DNA of 64,000 bases from Oenococcus kitaharae DSM 17330 (GTDB taxonomy: Bacteria > Bacillota > Bacilli > Lactobacillales > Lactobacillaceae): assembly GCF_000241055.1 (NCBI RefSeq), contig NZ_CM001398.1, positions 1,351,163 to 1,415,162 on the forward strand, in the 5' to 3' direction. Below, one piece after another: positions 43,089 to 51,920 of the stretch. A program made the position numbers and the translations under genes. Each line of letters starts with the position of its first letter. Position 1 is the stretch's first letter. Below the pieces are notes generated by a model. That model made no database searches and had not been told where the DNA came from. It saw only the letters and a program-made list of their open reading frames with translations.

Positions 43089-43937
43089 TCAATTCTCAAT
43101 GTAATCATCACCATAAAAGTCAAGCGAGATTTGGCCGAATTTGCCGGAGCGAAAGTCATTAATAATTTTCAGACTGGCTTTTTCAAAGTCTTGACGCATG
43201 CCAAGCTGACTCGTTATTGACATCAATGCAGCAATCGGATTATCAAGCGGAAAATGACTGATTTTATATCTTGTCGCAATAACTGTTGGATAATTTTTCT
43301 GGATAAACGAGATCAGCCACAGAGCTAAATCATCCGGAGCTAATAGCGTATCTTTGATACCACCGAGAATACCAATTTTGGTACCGATTTCCTGATTTTC
43401 GAATTTTGGCCACAGCAGACCTGGTGTATCCAAAAAATCAAGATCATATTTGGTTCTGATCCAGTACAGAAAACGTGTTACGCCAGGCGTATTGGCCGTA
43501 CGAGCAATATTTTTACCAGCTAAATGATTGATAAAAGTGGATTTTCCAACGTTTGGAGTCCCAACAACCAGCGCTTTTAGACTGGCGGCTTTTTTATTTT
43601 CAACCATTTTGGCATAGACTGGATTCGTTTTGAGCTGCCTAAGAAAGTCCTTGGATAATAGACCCATTTTTGCATCAGTGGTCAAAATACCGGCAAACTT
43701 ATCTTTATTGGCAGCAACGAACTTGTGAACCTGGCGGGCATCAGCTAAATCGATTTTGTTCAAGATCAAAAAGACTGGTTTGACAGAGATTGAATCCATG
43801 ATCTGCGGATTTTGTGTCGATTCTGGTGCCCGTGCGTCAACAATTTCCAAACTAAAATCAACCAGCTTCATCTGTTCGCCGATTTCGCGGATCGTCTTGG
43901 CCATATGGCCGGGAAACCACTGAATTTGTTGTGTCAT
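43089..43937 (-). CDS. rbgA: Ribosome biogenesis GTPase RbgA (YlqF)
   Basis: A 282-residue circularly permuted GTPase for late 50S assembly. G motifs appear in permuted order: NKIDLAD (G4), GTPNVGKS (G1), DTPGLLWP (G3). The N-terminal WFPGHMAKT is diagnostic. ATG 43937 is chosen because AGGAGG precedes it; longer in-frame starts run to 43970. The start overlaps yozE's last bases (ATGA). Confidence 0.94.
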   Translation of the reverse strand: MTQQIQWFPGHMAKTIREIGEQMKLVDFSLEIVDARAPESTQNPQIMDSISVKPVFLILNKIDLADARQVHKFVAANKDKFAGILTTDAKMGLLSKDFLRQLKTNPVYAKMVENKKAASLKALVVGTPNVGKSTFINHLAGKNIARTANTPGVTRFLYWIRTKYDLDFLDTPGLLWPKFENQEIGTKIGILGGIKDTLLAPDDLALWLISFIQKNYPTVIATRYKISHFPLDNPIAALMSITSQLGMRQDFEKASLKIINDFRSGKFGQISLDFYGDDYIEN

Positions 43938-44164
43938 AATTCCTCCTCTGATGCCAAAAAACGGCGCCAAGCTTCGTCAAAAATCTGCATACTCATCAAG
44001 TAACTGCCATTTTCTTCCAAGTATTTCGAAACTTCGTCAAAATCCTGTGATTGTTTTGGAAAAGCCGTGTCGTAAAAAGCTGCGTTGGCAAACTCCTGTA
44101 CTTCATCGGCGTCCTCTGGCTTTCTTTGTGTCATTAACCACTGATAAAAACTTCGGCTTCTCAT
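43934..44164 (-). CDS. YozE family protein (UPF0346)
   Basis: A 76-residue acidic protein of the YozE/UPF0346 family, which has a SAM-like helical fold. SFYQWLMTQRKPEDADEVQEFAN matches the family start and SYLMSMQIFDEAWRRF its C-terminal helices. Function unknown. It sits between ypmS-like and rbgA genes with 4-base overlaps on both sides, so it is part of the long operon. Confidence 0.88.
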   Translation of the reverse strand: MRSRSFYQWLMTQRKPEDADEVQEFANAAFYDTAFPKQSQDFDEVSKYLEENGSYLMSMQIFDEAWRRFLASEEEL

Positions 44165-44745
44165 TTTAAATCACCCTGAAAAATAATTTTGTCCTTCTTT
44201 AAATCAATTGTTTTAGCTTTGAAAGTCAAAAGTCTGCCCGTCTTCATCCTGCTAATATCAATTCTAATGGTTTTCTTGGCGGCATTAATGTTAACAAACT
44301 TTGGTAAATTAGCCGCTGAACCAATATAACGCAACACAAAAGAAATTGGTAAAGGCATAGACCCGGCTACCAGCCTTTTGGCTCTTAAAAGGATACTGCC
44401 GTCTGGTGCAACACTTGGCGTGAAGGCTACACCAACATTGATATTGCTGCCTAAAAATTTGACGCTGCCATAAAGATCCGCCTGCTGAGCACCGACATCC
44501 AAAGATAAATTCTTGATTTTCTGTTCTTTTAAAAATTTAGCAGAAATAGCATTTACCTGAGTCCGAGTCAGCACAACATCAAAACTGGCCTGGCTTCGTG
44601 CAAAGGGCCGGCTTGAAAACCCGCTTTGGTCCCCAACTCGGAAAAGCGCCGTGAGAACCAGCACAACCGATAGCAGGAGTGTCAATAATAAGACCCAAAA
44701 AGCCCAAAACCAAACGCCTCTTCTTTTTTTTATTTCTTTTGCCAT
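44161..44745 (-). CDS. YpmS-like membrane-anchored protein (DUF2140)
   Basis: A 194-residue protein with one N-terminal membrane anchor (residues 10-37) and an extracellular domain resembling YpmS/DUF2140, including FDVVLTRTQVNAI near the start of the domain. It is encoded directly after the SGNH hydrolase with a 16-base overlap, the same ypmR-ypmS pairing as in Bacillus. Function not established. Confidence 0.8.
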   Translation of the reverse strand: MAKEIKKRRGVWFWAFWVLLLTLLLSVVLVLTALFRVGDQSGFSSRPFARSQASFDVVLTRTQVNAISAKFLKEQKIKNLSLDVGAQQADLYGSVKFLGSNINVGVAFTPSVAPDGSILLRAKRLVAGSMPLPISFVLRYIGSAANLPKFVNINAAKKTIRIDISRMKTGRLLTFKAKTIDLKKDKIIFQGDLK

Positions 44746-45632
44746 TGATTATTTTCTCGCATCGAATTAAATAGCGTCTTTGACATATAATCGTACCCCA
44801 AGTTATTTGGATGAAAATGATCAGCAGACGAGATGTAATTGTTTTTAATTTTATCTCTGCCCCTTAACAAGGCAGATTGGAGCGGATTAGCTAACTGGCC
44901 ATTGTAGATACGATCCTCTTTGACCAATTGTTTGATTTGTGTTCTGCCTTGATATTGGCCATAAGTCAGCTGCCGGAAGACTGAAAGATAATGGCCGCCT
45001 TGCTGAGACTCGGCTAATTGTTTATTGATGGCATTATAGCCTTGAACATCTTGATTGATATCGTTTCGACTGGCAGTATTCACAAAAATCGGATTGTAAT
45101 TTCCAAATAGAAATAAAGGTGCTTGTGTTCGTAATTCATGTATGCGGCTCAATAAGCTGGTCAAAGACTGTTTGTAGCGGTCTTCTCCTTGTCGAATGTC
45201 TCGACTAAGCTGGATTTTATCTGGGGCATTGGCATAACGCATAAATTGCTGCCTTAAATCATTGCCACCAACCGTCATAACCACTGCATCAGCTTTTTTG
45301 ACCGCTGCTTGCTGTTCAGTTGAATGATTAAGGCGTTTTAGAATTTGGTCGGATCGATCGCCAGGTTTACCAAAGTTTTTAAAGCTGAAACGGTATTCTG
45401 GAAAAGTTTTTTCCAATAACTTGATTGTTCTGCCTGTGTAGCCTTGTTCTCTTGTTTGGTCGCCAACGCCGTAGGTTAAGGAGTCGCCTAAGAAAACGAC
45501 AAAAATATGGTGTTTATCAGAGCTGCGAATTGGATGATTAACTGGATTTTTAGATACGAAAAAAAAGCCCAACGCCAAGATCACAAAAATACCAAAGATA
45601 AATGCCAGACAAATTTTTAAAAAATTCCGCAA
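44730..45632 (-). CDS. SGNH/GDSL-family hydrolase (YpmR-like), membrane-anchored or secreted
   Basis: A 300-residue SGNH hydrolase. After an N-terminal hydrophobic segment (5-28; no lipobox cysteine in place) the blocks occur in order: FLGDSLTYG (Ser), the FGKPGDRSD glycine block, VGGNDL (Asn) and DHFHPNNLGY (Asp, His). Such enzymes are lipases or deacylases acting outside the membrane. The substrate of YpmR-like members is unknown. Confidence 0.87.
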   Translation of the reverse strand: MRNFLKICLAFIFGIFVILALGFFFVSKNPVNHPIRSSDKHHIFVVFLGDSLTYGVGDQTREQGYTGRTIKLLEKTFPEYRFSFKNFGKPGDRSDQILKRLNHSTEQQAAVKKADAVVMTVGGNDLRQQFMRYANAPDKIQLSRDIRQGEDRYKQSLTSLLSRIHELRTQAPLFLFGNYNPIFVNTASRNDINQDVQGYNAINKQLAESQQGGHYLSVFRQLTYGQYQGRTQIKQLVKEDRIYNGQLANPLQSALLRGRDKIKNNYISSADHFHPNNLGYDYMSKTLFNSMRENNQWQKK

Positions 45633-46481
45633 TTACTCACCATAATACAGAATGCAGAGTGTACCAATACCAGTGTGTGTTGCAATGATCGGTGCAGTAC
45701 CCATCTTCACAATAGGTGTATCGGGAAACAAATTGTGCAAACGTTTCGCCATCTCACTGGCCTTGATCTCAGCATCAACATGCGAAATACCAATTTCAGA
45801 AATTTTGTGTAATTTCTGCATACCTGCAATGACCTGGTCAAAAAACTGATTGATGGATTTCTCGCCCCGACCCTTCGAAATCGTCTTAATTGAATCATCG
45901 ATAAATTCAATTCCGACCTTAATATTCAAAAGAGAACCGACTAAACCGCTGGCGCGGCTGATGCGGCCGCCAGCAATCAAGTTTTTTAACGATTCTAGGC
46001 TGAGGTAGATTCGTGTCTGGTCTTTAATTTTAGCCAGTACCTGTTCGATTTCTGGAATTGTCTTGCCTTCCTCCGCCATTTTTGCGGCCGTCAGAACCTG
46101 AAAAGACAAGCCGCGATCGATCGAATGCGAATCCAAAAAAGTAACTTTTCCAGGAAAATCCTTTGCCACAGCCGCAGCTGTCTGACCCGTCCCTGATAGG
46201 CCCAAACTCATGTGAATACTCAATATCTGAGCACTGGGATAGCGATTAAGAATGTTTTCATAAGCATCATAAAAATTAATAACAGCCGGCTGACTTGATG
46301 TAGGAAGCTTTTTTTCGGTCTCCATCTTTTTGAAAAATGCTTCACGGGTAATATCAACACCCTCTAAATAATTTTCATCATCGATTGTTACTTGAAGCGG
46401 CACAACACTGATATCGTATTTTTGTATTTCTTCATCTGTTAACGCAGCAGATGAGTCCGTTACAATTTTAATCATTGGCAT
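45633..46481 (-). CDS. DegV-family fatty-acid-binding protein
   Basis: A 282-residue DegV protein. The N-terminal KIVTDSSAAL, PLQVTIDDENYLEGVDI and the TSQPA-like segment LPTSSQPAV are diagnostic. These proteins (FakB-type) hold a fatty acid for phosphorylation by FakA. No FakA gene lies nearby, so which fatty acid, and whether it works with FakA, is unknown. Start either ATG 46481 or ATG 46475; no ribosome-binding site is obvious. Confidence 0.88.
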   Translation of the reverse strand: MPMIKIVTDSSAALTDEEIQKYDISVVPLQVTIDDENYLEGVDITREAFFKKMETEKKLPTSSQPAVINFYDAYENILNRYPSAQILSIHMSLGLSGTGQTAAAVAKDFPGKVTFLDSHSIDRGLSFQVLTAAKMAEEGKTIPEIEQVLAKIKDQTRIYLSLESLKNLIAGGRISRASGLVGSLLNIKVGIEFIDDSIKTISKGRGEKSINQFFDQVIAGMQKLHKISEIGISHVDAEIKASEMAKRLHNLFPDTPIVKMGTAPIIATHTGIGTLCILYYGE

Positions 46482-46489
46482 ACATAAAA

Positions 46490-47002
46490 TTATACTTGAT
46501 CAGCGGCCTCTTTCCGTAAATACGTTAGAAAATCAAAAGAATAAGCGTGTTTTTCATCAATATCGTGATGCTTTTTTGATGCTAAACGGAAAATTTCGGA
46601 ATCTATTTGCGGCGCAAATGTATCTCCGGTAATTTCCGTATTAACTAAAGTGACCAGCAGACAATCAGTCTGCGTCATAAAAGTCTGATAGACTGCCGCA
46701 CCGCCGATGATATATAAAGGCAGAGCAGCTTCATGGGCAAGTTCGATTGCCTCTTGCGGTGAGTGTACAATTTTGATTTTGTCATCAGGCACAGAAAAAT
46801 GCTGATTATGCGTCAAGATGATATTTAAACGCTTGGGCAAAGCTCTGGAACCAAATGATTCAAAAGTCTTTCTTCCCATCACAATCGCTTTGCCAGTTGT
46901 CTGTTGTTTAAAGAATTTTAAATCATCCGGCAGCGACCAGGGAAGTTTCCCCTGATTGCCAATAACATTATTTTTCGATTGTGCCCAAATTGCTGTAATC
47001 AT
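46490..47002 (-). CDS. Dihydrofolate reductase
   Basis: A 170-residue DHFR making tetrahydrofolate from dihydrofolate with NADPH. ITAIWAQSKNNVIG, LPWSLPDDLKFFKQ (the active-site acid) and VMGRKTFESFG are diagnostic, and IIGGAAVYQ is the NADPH loop. AGAGG supports ATG 47002, which makes it overlap cca by 35 bases. thyA, the usual neighbour in lactobacilli and bacilli, is not adjacent. Confidence 0.93.
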   Translation of the reverse strand: MITAIWAQSKNNVIGNQGKLPWSLPDDLKFFKQQTTGKAIVMGRKTFESFGSRALPKRLNIILTHNQHFSVPDDKIKIVHSPQEAIELAHEAALPLYIIGGAAVYQTFMTQTDCLLVTLVNTEITGDTFAPQIDSEIFRLASKKHHDIDEKHAYSFDFLTYLRKEAADQV

Positions 47003-48167
47003 GTAATGCCTCTTTTAGTAAAATTTCCCGTGAATTTTCAATTTCTAATAAAACAACTTTTTTCTTCAAATCATCAAGAATTCGGCCATACACTGGACCT
47101 TTTGGAATATTTAGAGCCATCAGATCTTGGCCATCCAGCTGCAGCTGGTTATCTTTGTGCATGGGCAAATGCTCATAACGGTCTAATAATTGTTCAGCGT
47201 CAGGCCTGGGAACCGCCCGTAATGCAATATGAATTGTTTCGCCAATTTTATAGAGATCGAGATTTCCGATATTTTTCTGAGACAAGAAATCAATTGAAGC
47301 AAGTATCTGCGTCTCCAAATGACGACTCATTTTCCATTGCTTGAGATAGCGAACTAATTTATTTGATTTTAACTGGCTGAGGTAGATAAATTTGACCCAA
47401 TTAACTGCATCTTCACTTTGCCCGCTGCCTGGGTAGTTGACAAACAAATCTTGAACCGATTCAAGCAGTTGGTGGCCAGGCAAAAAATCCACGATTCCGA
47501 TTTGAAACATTTGCGTTAGGGATCGTCCCGGATTGGTACCAGAAAGAAGCTTGGTAAATTCGGAGTAGATACGTTCAACCGCAATTGCCTGAAGATTTGC
47601 TTTCATATCATTGGCAGCAGCCAGTGTTGACGGGTCAATAGCAAAATTAAGCTGGCTTGAAAAACGAAAGGCCCTTAGAATACGCAAAGCATCTTCCGAG
47701 AATCGCTGGTCGGCCTCTCCAACGGTTTTAATTGTTCGATTTGCAAGGTCTGTGAGCCCGTCAAAGTAATCGAAGACCTGGCCTTGTTGATTCATTGCAA
47801 ATGCATTGATCGTAAAATCCCGTCTGGCTAAGTCATCGACTAATTTTCGCGTAAAGAAGACTTTGTCTGGATGACGATTATCCAAATACTGGCCATCAAC
47901 CCGAAAAGTTGTGATTTCATAATTTTCATGTTGGAAAAAAACAAGGTCGGTTCCGTGCTTTTCGCCCGCATAGTGATCGGCCGTTTTAAAGATTTCTTTC
48001 ATCTCTGACGGCGTCGCATCGGTCGTAATGTCGATATCATTGATGGGCCGTCCCAAAATAGCGTCTCGAACAGACCCGCCAACAAAAAAGGCCTGGTAGC
48101 CATGTTTTTCTAATTCGTCGAGAACCGGTACGGCTCGTTTGAATTTTTCGGATAATACAAGTTTCAT
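46968..48167 (-). CDS. cca: CCA-adding tRNA nucleotidyltransferase
   Basis: A 399-residue class II nucleotidyltransferase that builds the CCA end of tRNA. GGSVRDAILGRPINDIDITTDATP contains the catalytic DxD. RRDFTINAFAMN and the RILRAFRFSSQLNF segment follow in order. The C-terminal part is of the single-enzyme Gram-positive type. Its last 35 bases overlap dfr, and its start overlaps the TPR gene's end. Confidence 0.94.
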   Translation of the reverse strand: MKLVLSEKFKRAVPVLDELEKHGYQAFFVGGSVRDAILGRPINDIDITTDATPSEMKEIFKTADHYAGEKHGTDLVFFQHENYEITTFRVDGQYLDNRHPDKVFFTRKLVDDLARRDFTINAFAMNQQGQVFDYFDGLTDLANRTIKTVGEADQRFSEDALRILRAFRFSSQLNFAIDPSTLAAANDMKANLQAIAVERIYSEFTKLLSGTNPGRSLTQMFQIGIVDFLPGHQLLESVQDLFVNYPGSGQSEDAVNWVKFIYLSQLKSNKLVRYLKQWKMSRHLETQILASIDFLSQKNIGNLDLYKIGETIHIALRAVPRPDAEQLLDRYEHLPMHKDNQLQLDGQDLMALNIPKGPVYGRILDDLKKKVVLLEIENSREILLKEALHDYSNLGTIEK

Positions 48168-49408
48168 TCGGCTAAATAATTCTCCATATCAAAATCGTCA
48201 GGAACCAGTTTTAGATATTTGGCCAGGAAATTTTGAGAGCGTGTTAAATCAGTGTTCCTAAAAACGAAGAAAGCATCTTTCAAAAAACCGGCTTGATCAT
48301 CAAAATAGTCTGATACTTGGAGAAGATTTTTTTCAGCCTGCTGCTGCTGATCTGTATGAAAATAGGCCATGCCGAGATACCAAAAATAATGCTGATCAAT
48401 CTCTTCGTCCTCAATATGCTGATTTAGCAGAGAAATCACCTCTGAGTATTGTTTCGTCTCTAGTAGGTTGCTTGCCAGCAGACTGATCGCTTCCGTCTTC
48501 GAGGGGTCTTTTTTTATGATTTCCGTCAATTCTTTATCAGCATCATCAAAGTGTCCTAAATGACTTTGTGCCAGGGCTAAACGAAAACGTGTCTGCAGAT
48601 CATATGGATCAATGGACTTGGCCAATTGCAATGTACGAATCTGCTGCTCATAGTCTGCTCGCTGCTCATATATATCCGAGAGATTGAGATAATCAGCTAG
48701 AGTTGCTTCCTCGTTTTCCATATTCTCTTTTAAAACAGCTTCTGCCTTATCGGGCTCTTTAGTCTGCATATAAGCTTGGGCTAGATTACTCAGTTCTTTG
48801 CCAGATAGATTTTTTACACCGATTTTTTCAAATTCAGAGACGGCTTCTTCAAATTCACCATTCGAAGTGAGTGCCACCGCCAAACGTGCATGAAGATTGA
48901 TATCAGCAATCTGATCCTGGCCTTGATTGATCAGATAATCGTACAGCTGTACCGATTTGCCGCTTTCCCCTTCGGCATCATAAAATTCCGCGAGAGCAAA
49001 ACGAACCAAGGGATTGTCGCTCACTGTCTGCAAATCCAGCAAAACGCCCTCCGCCGATTCGGTCAGGCCCTCTGATTCGTAAAGATCAGCTTTATCAATC
49101 TGAGCCGAAAGATACAAATCACTGTCTTTATTGATCAGCCCCAGCAATTCCAGGGCCTGATCATCATCACCGTCCTCGATATAAATTTCCGCGAGGTTCA
49201 AATTTATCTGATCGTTATCTCTGTGATTTTGTTTTAAATTTTCCAAAACAAAACGTGCATCATCGGTAAAACCTTGTTCGATCAGTTCGCTTGTTAACTC
49301 AGACAAGGTATCCAATGAGTCCGTCTGCAGTGCTTGTTTCATGAGCGGCCGGTTATCAAACTTAGCGTTTGCGATATTATCTAAAATTTGTTTGGAAAAA
49401 TTTGTCAT
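48164..49408 (-). CDS. Tetratricopeptide-repeat protein (YpiA-like)
   Basis: A 414-residue acidic protein built almost wholly of degenerate TPR units (for example AEIYIEDGDDDQALELLGLI and LADYLNLSDIYEQRADYEQQI). There is no membrane segment or enzymatic motif. Lactobacillales and Bacillus carry such a gene (YpiA-like) near cca or the hup/der cluster. It probably acts as a protein scaffold; partner unknown. Confidence 0.82.
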   Translation of the reverse strand: MTNFSKQILDNIANAKFDNRPLMKQALQTDSLDTLSELTSELIEQGFTDDARFVLENLKQNHRDNDQINLNLAEIYIEDGDDDQALELLGLINKDSDLYLSAQIDKADLYESEGLTESAEGVLLDLQTVSDNPLVRFALAEFYDAEGESGKSVQLYDYLINQGQDQIADINLHARLAVALTSNGEFEEAVSEFEKIGVKNLSGKELSNLAQAYMQTKEPDKAEAVLKENMENEEATLADYLNLSDIYEQRADYEQQIRTLQLAKSIDPYDLQTRFRLALAQSHLGHFDDADKELTEIIKKDPSKTEAISLLASNLLETKQYSEVISLLNQHIEDEEIDQHYFWYLGMAYFHTDQQQQAEKNLLQVSDYFDDQAGFLKDAFFVFRNTDLTRSQNFLAKYLKLVPDDFDMENYLAE

Positions 49409-49420
49409 AAATTAATTCTA

Positions 49421-49450
49421 TAATAAAAAACCAGCCGATCGGCTGGTTTG
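49421..49450 (-). terminator. Terminator after hup
   Basis: Stem AAACCAGCC / GGCTGGTTT around GATC, followed by TTTTTTATTA on the reverse strand. The stem arms are identical to those of the apt terminator at 1141-1165. Confidence 0.88.
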
Positions 49451-49455
49451 AGTTT

Positions 49456-49731
49456 TTACTTAACAGTATCTTTCAGTGCCTTACCGGGTTTGAAAGCTGG
49501 AACTTTTGATGCAGGAATTTTAATCTCCGCACCAGTTTGCGGGTTGCGGCCTGTACGGGCAGCGCGGTCACGAACTTCAAAATTGCCAAAGCCGATCAAT
49601 TGAACTTTTTCGCCTTGTTTCAAAAAACTTGCGATTGAATCAAAGACTGCATCAACAGCAGCGGTTGCATCTTTTTTAGTGAGGTCGGTTGCTTTTGCAA
49701 CTGAATCGACTAATTCTTGCTTATTTGCCAT
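49456..49731 (-). CDS. hup: DNA-binding protein HU
   Basis: A 91-residue [24 protein letters not shown] helices followed by the DNA-binding arm [33 protein letters not shown] precedes the ATG. It has its own terminator; the 161-base gap upstream should hold its promoter, though I could not settle on one. An AACAGCTGTT palindrome lies near 49802-49811. Confidence 0.97.
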   Translation of the reverse strand: MANKQELVDSVAKATDLTKKDATAAVDAVFDSIASFLKQGEKVQLIGFGNFEVRDRAARTGRNPQTGAEIKIPASKVPAFKPGKALKDTVK

Positions 49732-49892
49732 AGTTTCTCCTGTTTAAAAATTTAGTAAAATTCACGACTACCATGCATTTCACTATTAAGAATTTAACAC
49801 AAAACAGCTGTTAAATATCAAGAGACAGTCTGAAAAGCCCGTCATAGCGCGAATTGTAACCAATTTGTCACGAAAACGAACGAAAAACAAGC

Positions 49893-51221
49893 TCATTTTC
49901 TCGCACGAATTCGTAAGCGAATTGGTGTTCCGGCAAAATCAAAATTTTCTCGAATTTGGTTTTCCAAATATCTTTCATAGCTGAAATGCATTAATTTGGG
50001 ATCATTAACAAAAATCGCGAAAGTTGGCGGTGCAACAGCAACTTGTGTCGCGTAATACACACGCAGACGTTTGCCGTTTTTCGTTGGCGTAGGATGCAAT
50101 GCTAGAGCATCTAAAATAGTCTGATTCAAAATAGAGGATTGGATACGCATCTTGTGGTTATTATCGACCTGGACAACCATCTCTGGAATCTGTTTGATTC
50201 TTTGATTTGTTTTGGCAGAAACAAAAAGAATCGGTGCATAATCCAAAAATTTAAATTCTTCTCGAATGGCCGCTGTGAATTCCTGCATAGAATGGTCATC
50301 TTTTTCGATCGCATCCCACTTATTGACGACGATAATCACGGCACGACCTTCATCGGTCGCTAAACCGGCAATATGCTTGTCCTGATCTTGAATGCCGGCA
50401 GACGCATCTATCACCACCAAAACCACATCCGCATCCTCAACGGCCATTTGGGCCCTTAAAACAGCATATTTTTCGGTACTCTCGATAATTTTGCCTGATT
50501 TTCTGATGCCGGCTGTATCGGTGATTGTAAACCGCTGTCCCTGATCATCTTGAAACTGTGCATCAACAGCATCACGCGTCGTTCCCTGAATGTCACTGAC
50601 GATTGCTCGGTTCTGCTGAATTAAATCGTTAAAAATAGAAGACTTACCAACATTCGGACGGCCAATAATCGCGATTCGGATTTGATCATCGTCATCAACC
50701 GGCGACGCAGCACTGTCATCATTTTGCTTGAAATCATCAATAATTTGGTCTAAAAGATCACCGACACCATTTCCATGGACAGCCGAAACTGGATATGGAT
50801 CGCCTAAGCCGAGCGCATAGAAATCATAAATATAATCATGCTGCTCAGCATTATCTAGATGGTTGACCACCAGATAAACTTTTTGCTTAGAGCGATAGAG
50901 GATTTTAGCTACCAGCTGATCATCCTGTGTCAGGCTGCTATGGCCGTCAACGACGAAAATAATGGCATCTGCCTCAGCAATGGCTAATTCAGCCTGTTCC
51001 TTGATTTCCCGAACGAAAACATCTTCGGAGGCAGAAATTCCACCTGTATCAATTAATGAAAACTGGACGCCATTCCACTCTGCTTTTTCGTATAAACGAT
51101 CCCTAGTTACACCCGAGATATCGTTAACGATCGCTTTTCGGCTTCCAACAATTCGATTGAAAAGAGTTGATTTTCCAACGTTAGGGCGACCCACGATCGC
51201 AATTGTATATTTTTTACTCAT
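49893..51221 (-). CDS. der: Ribosome-associated GTPase Der (EngA)
   Basis: A 442-residue double GTPase needed for 50S assembly. Two G1 motifs (GRPNVGKSTLFN near the start and GRPNVGKSSIFN near residue 189), two DTxGI motifs (DTGGIS, DTAGIR) and NKWDAIE are present. A C-terminal KH-like domain follows. It starts 27 bases after the cmk stop; the rpsA gene often found between cmk and der in related bacteria is absent. Confidence 0.96.
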   Translation of the reverse strand: MSKKYTIAIVGRPNVGKSTLFNRIVGSRKAIVNDISGVTRDRLYEKAEWNGVQFSLIDTGGISASEDVFVREIKEQAELAIAEADAIIFVVDGHSSLTQDDQLVAKILYRSKQKVYLVVNHLDNAEQHDYIYDFYALGLGDPYPVSAVHGNGVGDLLDQIIDDFKQNDDSAASPVDDDDQIRIAIIGRPNVGKSSIFNDLIQQNRAIVSDIQGTTRDAVDAQFQDDQGQRFTITDTAGIRKSGKIIESTEKYAVLRAQMAVEDADVVLVVIDASAGIQDQDKHIAGLATDEGRAVIIVVNKWDAIEKDDHSMQEFTAAIREEFKFLDYAPILFVSAKTNQRIKQIPEMVVQVDNNHKMRIQSSILNQTILDALALHPTPTKNGKRLRVYYATQVAVAPPTFAIFVNDPKLMHFSYERYLENQIRENFDFAGTPIRLRIRARK

Positions 51222-51237
51222 CTATATAAGCATACAG

Positions 51238-51263
51238 AAAACACGCGCCTATGCGCGTGTTTT
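51238..51263 (-). terminator. Hairpin between cmk and der with the cmk stop codon in its loop
   Basis: A perfect 11-base stem (AAAACACGCGC / GCGCGTGTTTT) with a 4-base loop containing the cmk TAG. On the reverse strand it has TTTT after the stem, so it can terminate the cmk transcript or attenuate der. Confidence 0.7.
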
Positions 51264-51920
51264 AATAATTTGAGAAATTTTTTCGACGACTTGGTCGATA
51301 GACAGATGGCTGGTATCAATCTCGATTGCATCTGAAGCCTTTTTTAACGGACTAATTAAACGATGCGAATCTTTATAATCTCGGGCAATAATTTCTTGTT
51401 TTAAATCATCAAGGCTAGTCGACATGCCCTTTGCCTGATTTTCTTTAAAACGCCGTCTCGCACGTTCGTCCACACTAGCCACTAAGAAAATTTTAATTTG
51501 CGCCTTAGGCAGGACAGTTGTCCCAATGTCGCGGCCATCCATGACAACTGAGGCATTTTCACTCATCTGACGCTGACGTTCAGTCATTTCTTCACGCACT
51601 TTTGCATACGAAGAAACTAATGAAACATTATTCGTAATTTCTTCTGAACGGATGTCTGACGTCACATCCCGACCGTCTAAGATAACTCGCTGAACTGGAT
51701 CAGCTGGTACGAAAGTTAAGGCAATCGTGGACACTAATTCTGCGATGCGGTCCTCGTCTTCAAACGCAATTTGATTTAATTTGGCAAAAAGCGTTACTGC
51801 ACGGTACATAGCACCGGTATCGACATAAATGTAATTAAATTTTGATGCAATAATTTTGGCAATCGTTGATTTGCCAGATCCAGCCGGTCCATCAATAGCA
51901 ATTTGTATTTTAGTTGCCAT
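51249..51920 (-). CDS. cmk: Cytidylate kinase
   Basis: A 223-residue NMP kinase turning CMP/dCMP into diphosphates. The P-loop GPAGSGKS follows the N-terminal strand; [12 protein letters not shown] and [14 protein letters not shown] are diagnostic CMP-binding blocks. Its stop lies within a strong hairpin. The start overlaps the LysM gene by 11 bases. Confidence 0.95.
   Translation of the reverse strand: MATKIQIAIDGPAGSGKSTIAKIIASKFNYIYVDTGAMYRAVTLFAKLNQIAFEDEDRIAELVSTIALTFVPADPVQRVILDGRDVTSDIRSEEITNNVSLVSSYAKVREEMTERQRQMSENASVVMDGRDIGTTVLPKAQIKIFLVASVDERARRRFKENQAKGMSTSLDDLKQEIIARDYKDSHRLISPLKKASDAIEIDTSHLSIDQVVEKISQIIKTRA

Noticed and set aside
46473-46495. Leaderless start at degV (TATAAT seven bases before ATG 46481)
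   Set aside because: The TATAAT is formed by the dfr stop codon region and has no -35 box; the genes are probably co-transcribed.
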